From: an uncultured Planctomycetota bacterium
GTDB taxonomy: Bacteria > Planctomycetota > Phycisphaerae > UBA1845 > UTPLA1
Direction of reading: 5' to 3'
Length of the DNA: 64,000 bases
Assembly (NCBI GenBank): GCA_900696465.1
Contig: CAADGE010000048.1
Coordinates: forward strand, 393,523 to 457,522
In this document: piece after piece, positions 17,939 through 27,309 of the stretch
Position numbering within the stretch: position 1 is the stretch's first letter
Layout: each line of letters starts with the position of its first letter
Notes under the pieces: model-generated
What the model was told of the DNA's origin: nothing
Database searches by the model: none
The model's input: only the letters and a program-made list of their open reading frames with translations
Translations under genes and position numbers: made by a program

Positions 17939-20900
17939 TCATTCCGCTCGCGCCATCACCATCCGAAGCCGATCGCCGGCCCGCCGGGCGGCCTCGCAAT
18001 TCGCCAGTTCCGGGGGCAGCGCATCGAGCTTGCGCTGCGCCAGCCGAGCCGTGCCCTGCGCGGCGGCTGTCGGGCGCAGCAGCATGACCGCCTCGTGAAC
18101 AGCGCCAAGAACGCCCACCGGCTCGCCGCGCACCTCGTAGGCATCGGCCAATTGTAAGTAATCCTCCGGGGCGCCGAAGCGCTGCAGGAAGGTGCCGAGA
18201 ATGTCCACGGCCTCTCGTGCCAATGCATTGTCACCCATTGCAATTCGCCATTTGGCGCGCAGTCGCTGGGCGTCTACGTACCAGTCGTCGAGCGGATGCA
18301 TCCGCGCCAGGCGCGCTTCCAATCCGCGAAACATGGGCCAGGCCTGCGTCGCGGACAACTGCCACCCCTCGAAGATGGCTTTCTCAGGATCAGTCGACGA
18401 CTCGGCCAAGCCGACCAGCGCCCGCTCGCCGCGCAGAAAAGCCGCCGCCCGTGCGCGTACCAGTCCGTAGCGCGCGCCGCTGGAGGTCGGATTGAGCATG
18501 AGAATCACGTCGAAGGTGCTCGCGGCTTTTTCGGCGTCCCCCCGCCAGGCATCGATCAACGCGCCGCCCAGTTGTCGCTGGACCGGATCGGTTGTTGCCT
18601 CTGCGATGCGCGTGGCACGGGCGACATTGCCTCGCATGAGCACCTTGTTGACGAGATAAGTCCGTGCCCAGCGGCCGCCGGCGAGCGCCGCCGGATCGGT
18701 CGGAGCAAAGGCCGCCTCCGTCATCTTCCAGGAGGAAATGGTCTCTTCCTCACTGCGCCGGGAGCCGAGCTGGAGACGATTGAAATCGTCGGTGATCGGT
18801 TTGCTGTCCGCAGCGAAGCGTCGCGCTGCCTGACTGTCGAGTTCCAGCGCGGCGAGGACATCTTCCGCGGAGAGTATTGCCGCATGGGTGAAATCCTTCT
18901 GCGCGGCGGCCAGCGCGACCTCCGCCGATTCCCAGGCACGGATCGGCGCGGCGGAGCCGAGCATAAGGACCGCGCCCGGGTACGGGGCATAGACCTCGAC
19001 TTCGTCGAACACACTGGTCAGCGTCGCGAGCAGACTGCGATAGAGCGATTCATCGACGAAGCTGAGCGACATCCACTGAAGAAAGACACCGTCGGGTGTA
19101 AGACAGTCTTTGACCCGTTGCATGAACTCACGGGTATAGAGGTGGGAAGCCCCTGCGGTCCAGGGGTGCGAAGGTTGGGAGACGATGATATCGAACTGCC
19201 GATTGGATAGCAGCAGTGCATTGCGCGCGTCATTGATGTGCAATCGCACGCGCGGGTCAGCAAGTGGATCGATGGCGCGGAGCAAGGCGACCTCGCGATT
19301 GGCCGCGATCACTTCCGGTTCGATCTCGACGACGTCAATCTGCGTGATGGACGAAGGTGTCTGCTCGATGGCCACGCCGCCGCCCAGCCCGATGAACAGC
19401 ATGGACGAGGCCTTCGGTCGCGCAAGCACCGGCAGCGCGTTTTGCCATTGCTGGATGGCGACGCGACCCGGCGGAGCGCCGCGCCGGCGGATGCTGGCCT
19501 CCGGCAGGCCGTTGGTCCGCAGGTCCCAGCCGATGCCGTCGTCGACGAGTAGAACGGTAGCGGCACGGCCGACGGCGTAGCTGGTAACCTCGCCGCCTAC
19601 GGTACGACGGCCAAGGGCAGACGTACGCAAGACGCTCCAGGGCTCGGTGGGCCCGACCAGAGCGAGACCAAGCAGAACCAGGGCGGCGGCCATGCCGGTC
19701 TTACGCGGCCAGGGCCGACTTAGTGCCATGCATACGACACCAATGACGAGGTTGAGGTGGATCGCAGCGGTCAGGGTACCTGCGAACTGCAACATCGGGA
19801 GGAGCCAGAAACCGGTGACGACGGAGCCCACGATCGCGCCGATCGTGTTCCAGGCATATACCCGAGCGCTGGCCGGTCCGGCGTCGGCGGAGCCGCGGGC
19901 CAGCAGGCGAACGGCGAACGGAAACGTGGCACCGATGCAGAGGGCCCCCGGCAGCAGGATCATCGCTGCGACAAGAGCGTTCGTCGCGAGCTTGCCAGAG
20001 GCACCTGCGCCGATCGACCGTGCGAACTCGGGCATGCGGTCAATGAGAACGTATGCCGCCAGTGAGAGCAGGGCTGTGCCGATTTGCGCGATGCAGAAGC
20101 CGATGCGACTATCCTGCGCCGACTTCGTCCATCGGGTAACGAATGCCGACCCCAGTGCGATGCCCAGTAGAAAACTTGCCAGCATGGTCGAGAAGGCATA
20201 GACGCTTCCGCCCAGGATGTGTCCCAGTAGACGCGTCCAGAGGACTTCGTAGGTGAAGGAGACGCCCCCTGAAACCAGCATCAATGGGAGGATCCACTGA
20301 GCCAGTCTTGCCGGCGGCGAAACAGCCGCATCGTCGCCGGCTGATCTTGGTTGAGTGCCGCCCTTCGCAACGGATGGAGCGGATTCACCGATCGCCAGCA
20401 GCGCCGCGAGCCCGAAGACGAAGAGGTTCACCGCGACACCGACCCAGATGGTTCGCATCAGCCCGAGTGCGGGCAGGAGTACGAAGGCGGCAACAAGCAC
20501 ACCACCAACGGCACCGATGGTGTTGACGGCGTAGAGCAAGCCGACGCGCGGCCCGAGCTGGCGATCTTCACGAACGGCGAAGCGGGCGAGCATGGGAAGT
20601 GTCGCGCCCATCATGGCCGTTGGGATGAGCAGACTGATGAAGGAACATGCCAGGTAGAAGGTGACGGTCGTAAGCCCGCCCGTATCCAGCGCGCCTTCGT
20701 CGCCGGAAAACCAGGAGACATAAAGCCGGCGTGCCAGTCCGATCGCCAGCGGCATGGCGAGCGCACCGGCGGCGATGCCGAGTTCCAGCAGCCCGTAGGT
20801 CAGAAGCGGTCGGCGAATGCTCGCGACCCAACGTGCCGCGACGGCTGCACCGAGAGCCAGGCCGGCGAAGTAACCGGCGAGGACCGTGGCAACGGCCAGT

Positions 20901-21088
20901 TCCGAGGTGCCGAAGACAAAGGCGAACTGCTGCGTCCAGACGGTTTCATAAAGCAGCCCGGCGAAACCTGAGAGCAAAAAACACAGCAAAACTAGAACGA
21001 ATCGAACTTCGCTGCGTTCGGCGGAAGAGGTGGCCACTCCTGCACTCGAACGTCGCGTACGATCGTGGCGAAGGGTCCTGGTTCCCAT
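17939..21088 (-). CDS. Fused MFS-like transporter / spermidine synthase-like protein with C-terminal extension
   Basis: This 1,049-residue protein has about 12-14 membrane helices (residues 28-480; for example FVLVLLCFLLSGFAGLLYE and a second half beginning near LMLVSGGVSFTYEVLWTRLLG). A soluble spermidine synthase/methyltransferase-fold domain follows (about 500-730) with FIGLGGGVAIEQTP, VDVVEIEPEV-type acidic strand, and NDARNALLLSNRQFDIIVSQPSHPW. The last about 300 residues are helical and repeat-like. In the family the usual catalytic aspartate occurs in the D-P/D-S motif after strand 4; here it reads SQPSHP, so aminopropyl transfer is doubtful. The substrate is unknown. It is transcribed leftward, about 100 nt after the Kelch gene. 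Confidence 0.82.
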   Translation of the reverse strand: MGTRTLRHDRTRRSSAGVATSSAERSEVRFVLVLLCFLLSGFAGLLYETVWTQQFAFVFGTSELAVATVLAGYFAGLALGAAVAARWVASIRRPLLTYGLLELGIAAGALAMPLAIGLARRLYVSWFSGDEGALDTGGLTTVTFYLACSFISLLIPTAMMGATLPMLARFAVREDRQLGPRVGLLYAVNTIGAVGGVLVAAFVLLPALGLMRTIWVGVAVNLFVFGLAALLAIGESAPSVAKGGTQPRSAGDDAAVSPPARLAQWILPLMLVSGGVSFTYEVLWTRLLGHILGGSVYAFSTMLASFLLGIALGSAFVTRWTKSAQDSRIGFCIAQIGTALLSLAAYVLIDRMPEFARSIGAGASGKLATNALVAAMILLPGALCIGATFPFAVRLLARGSADAGPASARVYAWNTIGAIVGSVVTGFWLLPMLQFAGTLTAAIHLNLVIGVVCMALSRPWPRKTGMAAALVLLGLALVGPTEPWSVLRTSALGRRTVGGEVTSYAVGRAATVLLVDDGIGWDLRTNGLPEASIRRRGAPPGRVAIQQWQNALPVLARPKASSMLFIGLGGGVAIEQTPSSITQIDVVEIEPEVIAANREVALLRAIDPLADPRVRLHINDARNALLLSNRQFDIIVSQPSHPWTAGASHLYTREFMQRVKDCLTPDGVFLQWMSLSFVDESLYRSLLATLTSVFDEVEVYAPYPGAVLMLGSAAPIRAWESAEVALAAAQKDFTHAAILSAEDVLAALELDSQAARRFAADSKPITDDFNRLQLGSRRSEEETISSWKMTEAAFAPTDPAALAGGRWARTYLVNKVLMRGNVARATRIAEATTDPVQRQLGGALIDAWRGDAEKAASTFDVILMLNPTSSGARYGLVRARAAAFLRGERALVGLAESSTDPEKAIFEGWQLSATQAWPMFRGLEARLARMHPLDDWYVDAQRLRAKWRIAMGDNALAREAVDILGTFLQRFGAPEDYLQLADAYEVRGEPVGVLGAVHEAVMLLRPTAAAQGTARLAQRKLDALPPELANCEAARRAGDRLRMVMARAE

Positions 21089-21189
21089 GTGTTCCTCGGT
21101 GTGTCGCTCCGCGCGGCCTGTCTGGCTTGCGCCTTGCGACTATAGCATTCACAATTACCGGTCACAAGGAAGGACGATCGGATACGACG

Positions 21190-23727
21190 CTACTGGAACA
21201 AGAGCTTTTCGACGAAGAGCGGGAGGTCGACCAGATCAACCTGGCCGTCAGCATTCATGTCACACGCACAATACCAGTCGGATGGTCGGCCGCCGAGCTG
21301 AATCGCAGAGAGAAACGCTTGAACATCAAGACTGTTGACGGCTCCGTCACGATTTGCGTCGGCGCCGGCGACAGGATGGACGATGAGCCGCACGGTCCGA
21401 CTTTCGCCGACTTCCCCGCAGTAGTCGTGTGCGACCACGTCATATTCACCGTCATCGTCCAGCGTGGCACCATCAATGAGATAGACCGGGGCGACCGCCT
21501 CGTCGATCGGCTGGCCGTTTCTGTGCCATTGATAGTGCATCGGCTCCACGCCGGTAGCGATCGCTTCGAGACGCGCAGGATAGCCCTCGCATACGGTTAC
21601 TTCGCGCGGCTGGCGGATGAAATTCACGCCGTTGATTCGAAATTCCCAGGTTCGACCGGTAAGCGAGATCGGTCCCTGACCTCCGAACAGGACAGCCGAA
21701 GAGCGTTGCGTGTCATAGACGAGGCAGGGCTGCTGCAACGTAGGTGGGCCGGTAATCTCCTGCCGTGCCCAGAGCGCACCGTCCCAGACCCAGAGATCAG
21801 ACTGGGAACCTGCTCCACCGCCACCGATCATCAGCATGAGTCGATTCTCGGGGTTGTAGGTCATGGCATGCTCCCAGCGAAACGACGGGCCGCCGACCGG
21901 GCGCAGGATCCACTGATTTCCGTCGTACTCCCAGGTGTCTGCATGAAAGAGCAGATTGGTACGACCGCCGTGCAGCACCGTTCGGCCACGATCAGAGTCG
22001 TAGGCCATGGCATGAAGCGCGCGCGATGTGGGGCCGGAAATCTGACGCTGTACCCATGTGTTGCCGTCCCATTCCCATGTATCTGAGTAATAGGTCGTGG
22101 TGGATTGCGGATTCTGCCCGCCGAACAGAACCGTCATGCCGCGCAGCTGGTCATATGTCATCCGATGACCGACGCGAGCCAACGGGCCGGTCGTGGAGCG
22201 CCGCGTCCAGAACGCACCGTTCCATTCCCATGTATCACGATTGGCGATGTTCTGCGCGTCGGTGCCGCCGAACATGACGCAGACATTACGCTGCGTATCA
22301 AAGGCAAGGGCATGCCCCTTCCGGGCACCGGGGCCGGTGACGGTTCGCAGTGACCAGATGTCGCCGTTGTACTCCCAAGTCTCGGGACTGGTGCCAAGGC
22401 CCAGTCGACCTCCAAAGAGGATGGAGACACCACGAAACGCGTCGTACGCCATGGCATGCTCGGATCGCGGCCGTGGGATGGACACGCTCTGTTGTGCCCA
22501 CGCGAGGCCGTCGAAAGTCCATGTCTCGGTGCTGAACTCGGGACCGTCTCCACCGCCGAGCAGTACCATCTTTCCCCGTCGATGGTCGAACGCCATGGCG
22601 TGGCTCTCCAGCCGACCGGGGCCGGTCACCGGACGAAGGACCCATTCGATCTGCTTCCACTCCCAGGTTTCCGAGCTGCGTGTCCCGGTGTTACCGCCGT
22701 GCATGACAACCAGCTTACGCACGGTGTCATAAGCCATGGCGTGAAGCTCGCGGGGAGCAGGACCAGATTGTGAACGGAGCTGCCAACCCTCGCCGTTCCA
22801 CTCCCAGAGCTCGCCCAGCAACGTGCTGCCGGCCGTGCGGCCACCAAACATGACGCAGACGCGAAGCACCGGGTCATAGACCATGGCGTGTCGAAAGCGG
22901 GCCGGCGGACCGCTGGCGATGCGCTGTATCCATTGGGCGCCATTCCATTCCCAGATGTCGCCATAGACCTCGGCGCCGATTCCACCGTACAGGACGGTCA
23001 CGCTGCGCTGCTCGTCGTAGGCCATGGCATGCAGAGAGCGCGGCGGCGGACCGGTCGTTGCGCGACGGGTCCATAGGATGCCGTTCCATTCCCAGGTTTC
23101 TCCGTTTTCGATTGCCGGTGACCCGCCGAAAAGGACCGTCACACCACGGCGCTTGTCGAAAGCCATCGCCGAGGAGATGCGCGGGGATGGCCCGGTCGTG
23201 GCCATAAGATGCCAACTCTGGCCATCCCACTCCCAGGTGTCACCGAGTCGGCCCCGATCGTCGTGGCCGCCGAAACAGACGACGCGCTCGCGATTGGCAT
23301 CGTAGGCCATGGCATGAAAGCGCCGTGGGCCGGGCGGCGGGGTTTGATCAATCCATGTCTCGCGGGCGAGGATTTCGAGCAGAGCCGGCGCGCTCGTCGC
23401 ACTGCCGCAGTCATTGGAGACCACGACGTCGTACAGTCCGACATCGGCATGTCGAACCGAATCTATGACCAGTGTGTCCGATGTGGCACCGGGGATATCC
23501 ACGCCGTCTTTCCGCCATTGATAGCTCAGCGACGCGGCGCCTTGCGCGTTGACCGAGAAGACTGCGGGATTTCCGAAGCACGACCAGGCATCAAGAGGCG
23601 AATCAACGATGGACGGCTCGCAGCCGCGAGGAATGCCTGCCAGCATATGGTCATCGGCAGCCGCGGGACGAGGGAGCCCTGTCAGCAAGAGAATCGCCAG
23701 CGTGATGAAGGGGGTCGTCCGGCGCAT
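21190..23727 (-). CDS. Secreted Kelch-repeat protein with Ig-like and dockerin domains
   Basis: The 845-residue product starts MRRTTPFITLAILLLTGLP with a Sec signal ending near AAADD. An Ig-like domain follows (YQWRKDGVDIPGATSDTL), then about twelve Kelch units of about 48 residues, each with HAMAYD, an FGG or GG turn and ETWEWNG. A second Ig-like domain comes next (YQWHRNGQPIDEA) and a C-terminal dockerin-like pair of Ca loops (DANRDGAVNSLDV and DMNADGQVDLVDL). It is probably a cell-surface or extracellular beta-propeller binding protein. ATG 23727 is chosen because GGAGG lies 8 nt upstream. Twelve blades may form two propellers. The ligand is unknown. Confidence 0.85.
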   Translation of the reverse strand: MRRTTPFITLAILLLTGLPRPAAADDHMLAGIPRGCEPSIVDSPLDAWSCFGNPAVFSVNAQGAASLSYQWRKDGVDIPGATSDTLVIDSVRHADVGLYDVVVSNDCGSATSAPALLEILARETWIDQTPPPGPRRFHAMAYDANRERVVCFGGHDDRGRLGDTWEWDGQSWHLMATTGPSPRISSAMAFDKRRGVTVLFGGSPAIENGETWEWNGILWTRRATTGPPPRSLHAMAYDEQRSVTVLYGGIGAEVYGDIWEWNGAQWIQRIASGPPARFRHAMVYDPVLRVCVMFGGRTAGSTLLGELWEWNGEGWQLRSQSGPAPRELHAMAYDTVRKLVVMHGGNTGTRSSETWEWKQIEWVLRPVTGPGRLESHAMAFDHRRGKMVLLGGGDGPEFSTETWTFDGLAWAQQSVSIPRPRSEHAMAYDAFRGVSILFGGRLGLGTSPETWEYNGDIWSLRTVTGPGARKGHALAFDTQRNVCVMFGGTDAQNIANRDTWEWNGAFWTRRSTTGPLARVGHRMTYDQLRGMTVLFGGQNPQSTTTYYSDTWEWDGNTWVQRQISGPTSRALHAMAYDSDRGRTVLHGGRTNLLFHADTWEYDGNQWILRPVGGPSFRWEHAMTYNPENRLMLMIGGGGAGSQSDLWVWDGALWARQEITGPPTLQQPCLVYDTQRSSAVLFGGQGPISLTGRTWEFRINGVNFIRQPREVTVCEGYPARLEAIATGVEPMHYQWHRNGQPIDEAVAPVYLIDGATLDDDGEYDVVAHDYCGEVGESRTVRLIVHPVAGADANRDGAVNSLDVQAFLSAIQLGGRPSDWYCACDMNADGQVDLVDLPLFVEKLLFQ

Positions 23728-23949
23728 GGTTGACGCCTCCGGGGCGCTGCATTCCAACGGGCGAGTTGCAAGTTGTCTTCATGCCCGCGTGGACCGCAGC
23801 GCTACGCAATGGACCGGCTCGAACGGTGAGGATTGTACCACAGGAGTGCATCGAAGGGCAGACGGTGAACTGACTATTTACGTCATCCCGAGCGATTCGC
23901 GGACAAGTCGATTGCATCCCAGCCATCGTGCTGCTACGTTGTAGTCGCC

Positions 23950-25155
23950 ATGCGATTTGTTTCGCGAATTTCCTGCGTCGCCTGCGGCAAGACCGCCGAA
24001 GCCCCCGCCTCAGCCGGTACCTGCCCGGCGTGCAGGGACGACTTCGCCATCCTCGATATCGAGTTCGATCTGGCCCGCGTGGCAAAGAGCATGACGCCAG
24101 CCGCCCTGACCAACCGCCCGCTCAATCACTGGCGTTATCACGAACTGCTGCCCATCGAACCGGACGAGGAATGCTTCGCCTGGCCCGTCGGCTGGACGCC
24201 CATCATGGACACGCCGCGCCTTGCCGAGTGGGCCGGCTGCCGGCAGCTTCGCGTCAAGGACGATGGGCGGAACCCGACATCGAGCTTCAAGGACCGCGCC
24301 TCAAGCGTCGGCGTCCTGCACGCCCTGCGCCGTGGCGCAAAGCGGATCGCCTGCGCTTCGACCGGCAATGCCGCCAGCAGTCTCGCCGGTTACGCTGCCA
24401 TGGCCGGCCTGCCCGCGACGATCTTCGTGCCGCAGCGCGCCCCGGAGCCCAAGGTCGCCCAACTGCTCATCTACGGCGCCGACGTGCGCCGCGTCCGCGG
24501 TACCTATGCACAGGCATACGACCTTTGCACCGCCGAATGTACGAAGAACGACTGGTACAATCGCAACTGCGCCATCAATCCCTATCTCGTCGAAGGCAAG
24601 AAGACTTGCGGCCTGGAGATCGCCGAGCAGACCGCCGGCCGCGAGCCGGACTGGGTGGCCGTCAGCGTCGGCGACGGCTGCACGGTCGCCGGCATCGCCA
24701 AGGGCCTGCTCGAGATGAAGGAGCTGGGATTCATCAGTCGTGCGCCTTGCGTCCTCGGTGTGCAGGCGGCAGGCATGGACCCAGTGGCGATCGCTTTTGA
24801 AGCGGGTGCTCTGCCGAAAGAAGTCAGCGGCCACACCGTCGCCGACAGCATCGACGTGCCGGTGCCGCGGAATTGGCGCAAGGCCGTCAAGTACGTCAAG
24901 GCCGTGAAGGGCGCGATCGTGCGCGTCACCGATGAAGAGATTACGGAAGCGATGAAGGCCGCCGGCCGCCTCGCCGGCGTCTTCGCCGAACCCGCCGCCG
25001 CCGCCAGCATCGCCGGCGTGAAACGCGCCATCGCAGACGGCGTGATCGCCAGGACCGCAGACGTGCTCGCAGTCGTGACCGGTAACGGCCTGAAGGATAT
25101 CAAGACCGCCATGGCGATCGCGGGGCAGCCGACGGAGGTCGATCCGCTTGCCTGA
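23950..25155 (+). CDS. thrC: Threonine synthase
   Basis: The 401-residue PLP enzyme of the fold type II (tryptophan synthase beta) family has an N-terminal zinc-ribbon-like segment (CVACG ... CPAC). The lysine motif NPTSSFKDRAS forms the internal aldimine, ASTGNAASSLAGYAA binds phosphate, and VSVGDGCTVAGI and VVTGNGLKD follow. It would convert O-phosphohomoserine to threonine. It is followed after 36 nt by another fold type II PLP enzyme. A related activity such as cysteate synthase cannot be excluded because the two are close relatives. Confidence 0.82.
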   Translation: MRFVSRISCVACGKTAEAPASAGTCPACRDDFAILDIEFDLARVAKSMTPAALTNRPLNHWRYHELLPIEPDEECFAWPVGWTPIMDTPRLAEWAGCRQLRVKDDGRNPTSSFKDRASSVGVLHALRRGAKRIACASTGNAASSLAGYAAMAGLPATIFVPQRAPEPKVAQLLIYGADVRRVRGTYAQAYDLCTAECTKNDWYNRNCAINPYLVEGKKTCGLEIAEQTAGREPDWVAVSVGDGCTVAGIAKGLLEMKELGFISRAPCVLGVQAAGMDPVAIAFEAGALPKEVSGHTVADSIDVPVPRNWRKAVKYVKAVKGAIVRVTDEEITEAMKAAGRLAGVFAEPAAAASIAGVKRAIADGVIARTADVLAVVTGNGLKDIKTAMAIAGQPTEVDPLA

Positions 25156-25191
25156 TAGATGCAGACTGAGTCAACGAACCACCGAAGGATT

Positions 25192-26694
25192 ATGAAGCCC
25201 AATCAGAAAGTTCTCGACAAGACCATCACCCGTTGCCGCGAGCGCGGCATCGTCATCCCTACGTTCGCACAAATGCGCGATCCTGCAACGATCCCGCAGA
25301 AGATCAGGGATCGCCTCAAAAACGTCGGACTCTGGGATGTCGACCCGGTCAATCTTTTTCGCATCACTTGGAAGAACGAACCCGTCGAGCGCGGCGGGCT
25401 TTACAACGACGGCAACTGGATCGAGCTGCCCGAATCGCTCACCGGCGTACCCGCGCGGATCGTCGGCATCGTCGGCAAGTGGTTTCCCACCGGCGCCCAC
25501 AAAGTCGGCGCCGCCTTCGGCTGCATCGTCCCGCGCCTCGTCAGCGGCGAGTTCGATCCCACCAGCCAGAAGGCCGTCTGGCCCAGCACCGGCAACTACT
25601 GCCGCGGTGGGGCCTTCGACTGCGCGCTTTTAGGGTGCCATGCCGTCGGCATTCTTCCCGAGGAAATGAGTCGCGAGCGGTTTGACTGGCTGCATGAGAT
25701 CGCCGCCGAGGTCATCGCCACGCCCGGCTGTGAGTCCAATGTCAAGGAAATCTATGATAAATGCTGGGAAATCCGCCGCACCCGACCCGACTGCGTCATC
25801 TTCAATCAGTTCGAGGAGTTCGGCAACGCATGCTGGCACTATCACGTCACCGGCGGAATCATCGAGGAAATATTTCGCAGGTTATCCGAGCCGGAAGCGC
25901 AAGCGCCCGATGGGAAAACGCGCGGCGTACAGGACCCGTCGCTTGCGCTCCGGACTCGGCTCGCCGGCTTCGTCTCTGCAACCGGCAGTGCGGGGACGAT
26001 CGCGGCGGGAGATTATCTGCGGACGATAGCACCGCACATCCGCGTCGTCGCCACCGAGGCCCTGCAATGCCCGACTCTGCTGCAATGCGGCTTCGGCGGA
26101 CACCGCATCGAAGGCATCGGCGACAAGCACATCCCCTGGATTCACAACGTCCGCAATACTGACGTCGTCGCCGCCATCGACGACGAAGCGTGCATCCGGC
26201 TGATGCGACTCTTCAACGAGCCCGAGGGCCAGGCATTTCTGGTGAAAGAAGGCGTCGCCGAGTCCGTCGTGCGACAGCTTCCCCTCGTCGGCATCTCCAG
26301 CATCTGCAACATCCTCGCGGCCATCAAGACGGCGAAGATGTTCGATATGGACAGTCGCGATGTGATCTTCGTCCCGCTGACTGACTCGATGGAACTCTAC
26401 GGCAGCCGCATCGAGGAATACCGCCGATCGCACGGGGCATATAAGGAACTGCACGCCGCCCGCGATTTCGCCCGCTACCTGCAAGGCGCCGCCGTCGAGC
26501 ACCTGCGCGAGCTGACTTACTTCGACCGCAAGGCCCTGCACAATTTCAAGTATTTCACTTGGGTCGAGCAGCAGCAGCGCAGCGTCGAAGACCTCCGCAG
26601 ACTGTGGGACCCGGATTTCTGGACCGAGACTTTCGCACAGGCCTACCAATGGGACCGACAGATCGAGGAGTTCAATCGGCAGGTGGGGTTGTAG
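25192..26694 (+). CDS. PLP-dependent fold type II enzyme (cysteine synthase-like, unassigned)
   Basis: The 500-residue protein has KWFPTGAHKVGAAFGC, whose lysine is the likely PLP anchor, WPSTGNYCRGGAFDCALLG for phosphate binding, and GFVSATGSAGTIAAGDYL. These resemble a conserved bacterial group annotated only as pyridoxal-5'-phosphate-dependent protein, often near amino-acid genes. The specific reaction is not known to me. A stretch from about residue 231 to 256 (SEPEAQ ... LRTRL) breaks an otherwise smooth alignment and is encoded by an inverted repeat, see the separate entry. ATG 25192 is preferred; ATG 25159 is 11 codons upstream. It is probably co-transcribed with thrC. Confidence 0.8.
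   Translation: MKPNQKVLDKTITRCRERGIVIPTFAQMRDPATIPQKIRDRLKNVGLWDVDPVNLFRITWKNEPVERGGLYNDGNWIELPESLTGVPARIVGIVGKWFPTGAHKVGAAFGCIVPRLVSGEFDPTSQKAVWPSTGNYCRGGAFDCALLGCHAVGILPEEMSRERFDWLHEIAAEVIATPGCESNVKEIYDKCWEIRRTRPDCVIFNQFEEFGNACWHYHVTGGIIEEIFRRLSEPEAQAPDGKTRGVQDPSLALRTRLAGFVSATGSAGTIAAGDYLRTIAPHIRVVATEALQCPTLLQCGFGGHRIEGIGDKHIPWIHNVRNTDVVAAIDDEACIRLMRLFNEPEGQAFLVKEGVAESVVRQLPLVGISSICNILAAIKTAKMFDMDSRDVIFVPLTDSMELYGSRIEEYRRSHGAYKELHAARDFARYLQGAAVEHLRELTYFDRKALHNFKYFTWVEQQQRSVEDLRRLWDPDFWTETFAQAYQWDRQIEEFNRQVGL
25886..25959. repeat. Palindromic repeat element inserted in the PLP enzyme gene
   Basis: The left arm (CCGAGCCGGAAGCGCAAGCG, from 25886) and right arm (25935-25959, CCCGTCGCTTGCGCTCCGG followed by ACTCGG) are imperfect inverted repeats around a ~30-nt centre. 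The left arm shares 21 identical nucleotides with the TPR gene at 16441. The element lies between two conserved blocks of the enzyme and keeps the frame. It looks like a REP/MITE-type element domesticated as a surface loop. Confidence 0.65.
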
Positions 26695-26870
26695 AAAACG
26701 GCAAAACCATCACACGGCTCGGCCGCTGCGAGAGCACGGCGGAGTAGAGGCAAAACGGGGCAGTCGGATCAAGCAATTCGGATTGCGAATTGCCCTGTCA
26801 TGCGAACACGCTATGATCTTCCGCCCTGAATTGACTTCGATTTCTGGCTTCGCAATCTGGAGTGAGACCG

Positions 26871-27059
26871 ATGCAAGTTCGCTTTGACTGCCCCGCCTGC
26901 AGGAAGTCCCATGTCCTCGACATGCCGGAGACGACGATACACATGACTTGCGGCCAGACCGGCAAGCATCTGGAGCTGCGCCTCGGTCTCGGCGGCGATG
27001 TCAAGAGCCGGATCGTCAGTGAAAACGGTCAGGCCGAAACGACGTCGGACGAGGAATAG
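26871..27059 (+). CDS. Small zinc-ribbon-like protein
   Basis: This 62-residue ORF begins MQVRFDCPACRKSHVLD with a CxxC pair and a single later cysteine (HMTCGQTG), then an acidic tail (TTSDEE). The arrangement suggests half of a zinc ribbon or a dimeric metal site. ATG 26871 follows GGAGTGAGACCG at a fair distance; GTG 26862 is possible. It is preceded by 176 nt that contain a CAATTC/GAATTG hairpin (26776-26794) and followed by a terminator-like hairpin. No function is assigned; it could be a conserved hypothetical found in this phylum. Confidence 0.5.
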   Translation: MQVRFDCPACRKSHVLDMPETTIHMTCGQTGKHLELRLGLGGDVKSRIVSENGQAETTSDEE

Positions 27060-27076
27060 AGCCACATCCATATCTC

Positions 27077-27106
27077 GCTGGCTCGATCGAAGAGCGGCTT
27101 TTTTCC
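27077..27106 (+). terminator. Probable terminator after the small zinc-ribbon gene
   Basis: GCTC/GAGC with flanking GC pairs around a GATCGAA loop is followed by GGCTTTTTTCC. The stem is short, so confidence is moderate. Confidence 0.4.
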
Positions 27107-27309
27107 TTGCAGCATCCGAGTCGAAACGGTCCGGGTCGCCCATCCCCGGTGGACGCTTAGGCAAATAAAATCTCAATTCTGAGGCAGCGGCCCGGCGGTA
27201 TTGATTCCGGAGCCCGTATATCGCTAAGATGATCGTCATGCCTCGCACTTCAGGGGGCCCCGACGCTGGCGGGATGTCCTGCGCATTTCCCAGGAAAGTG
27301 GTGCCGTTT

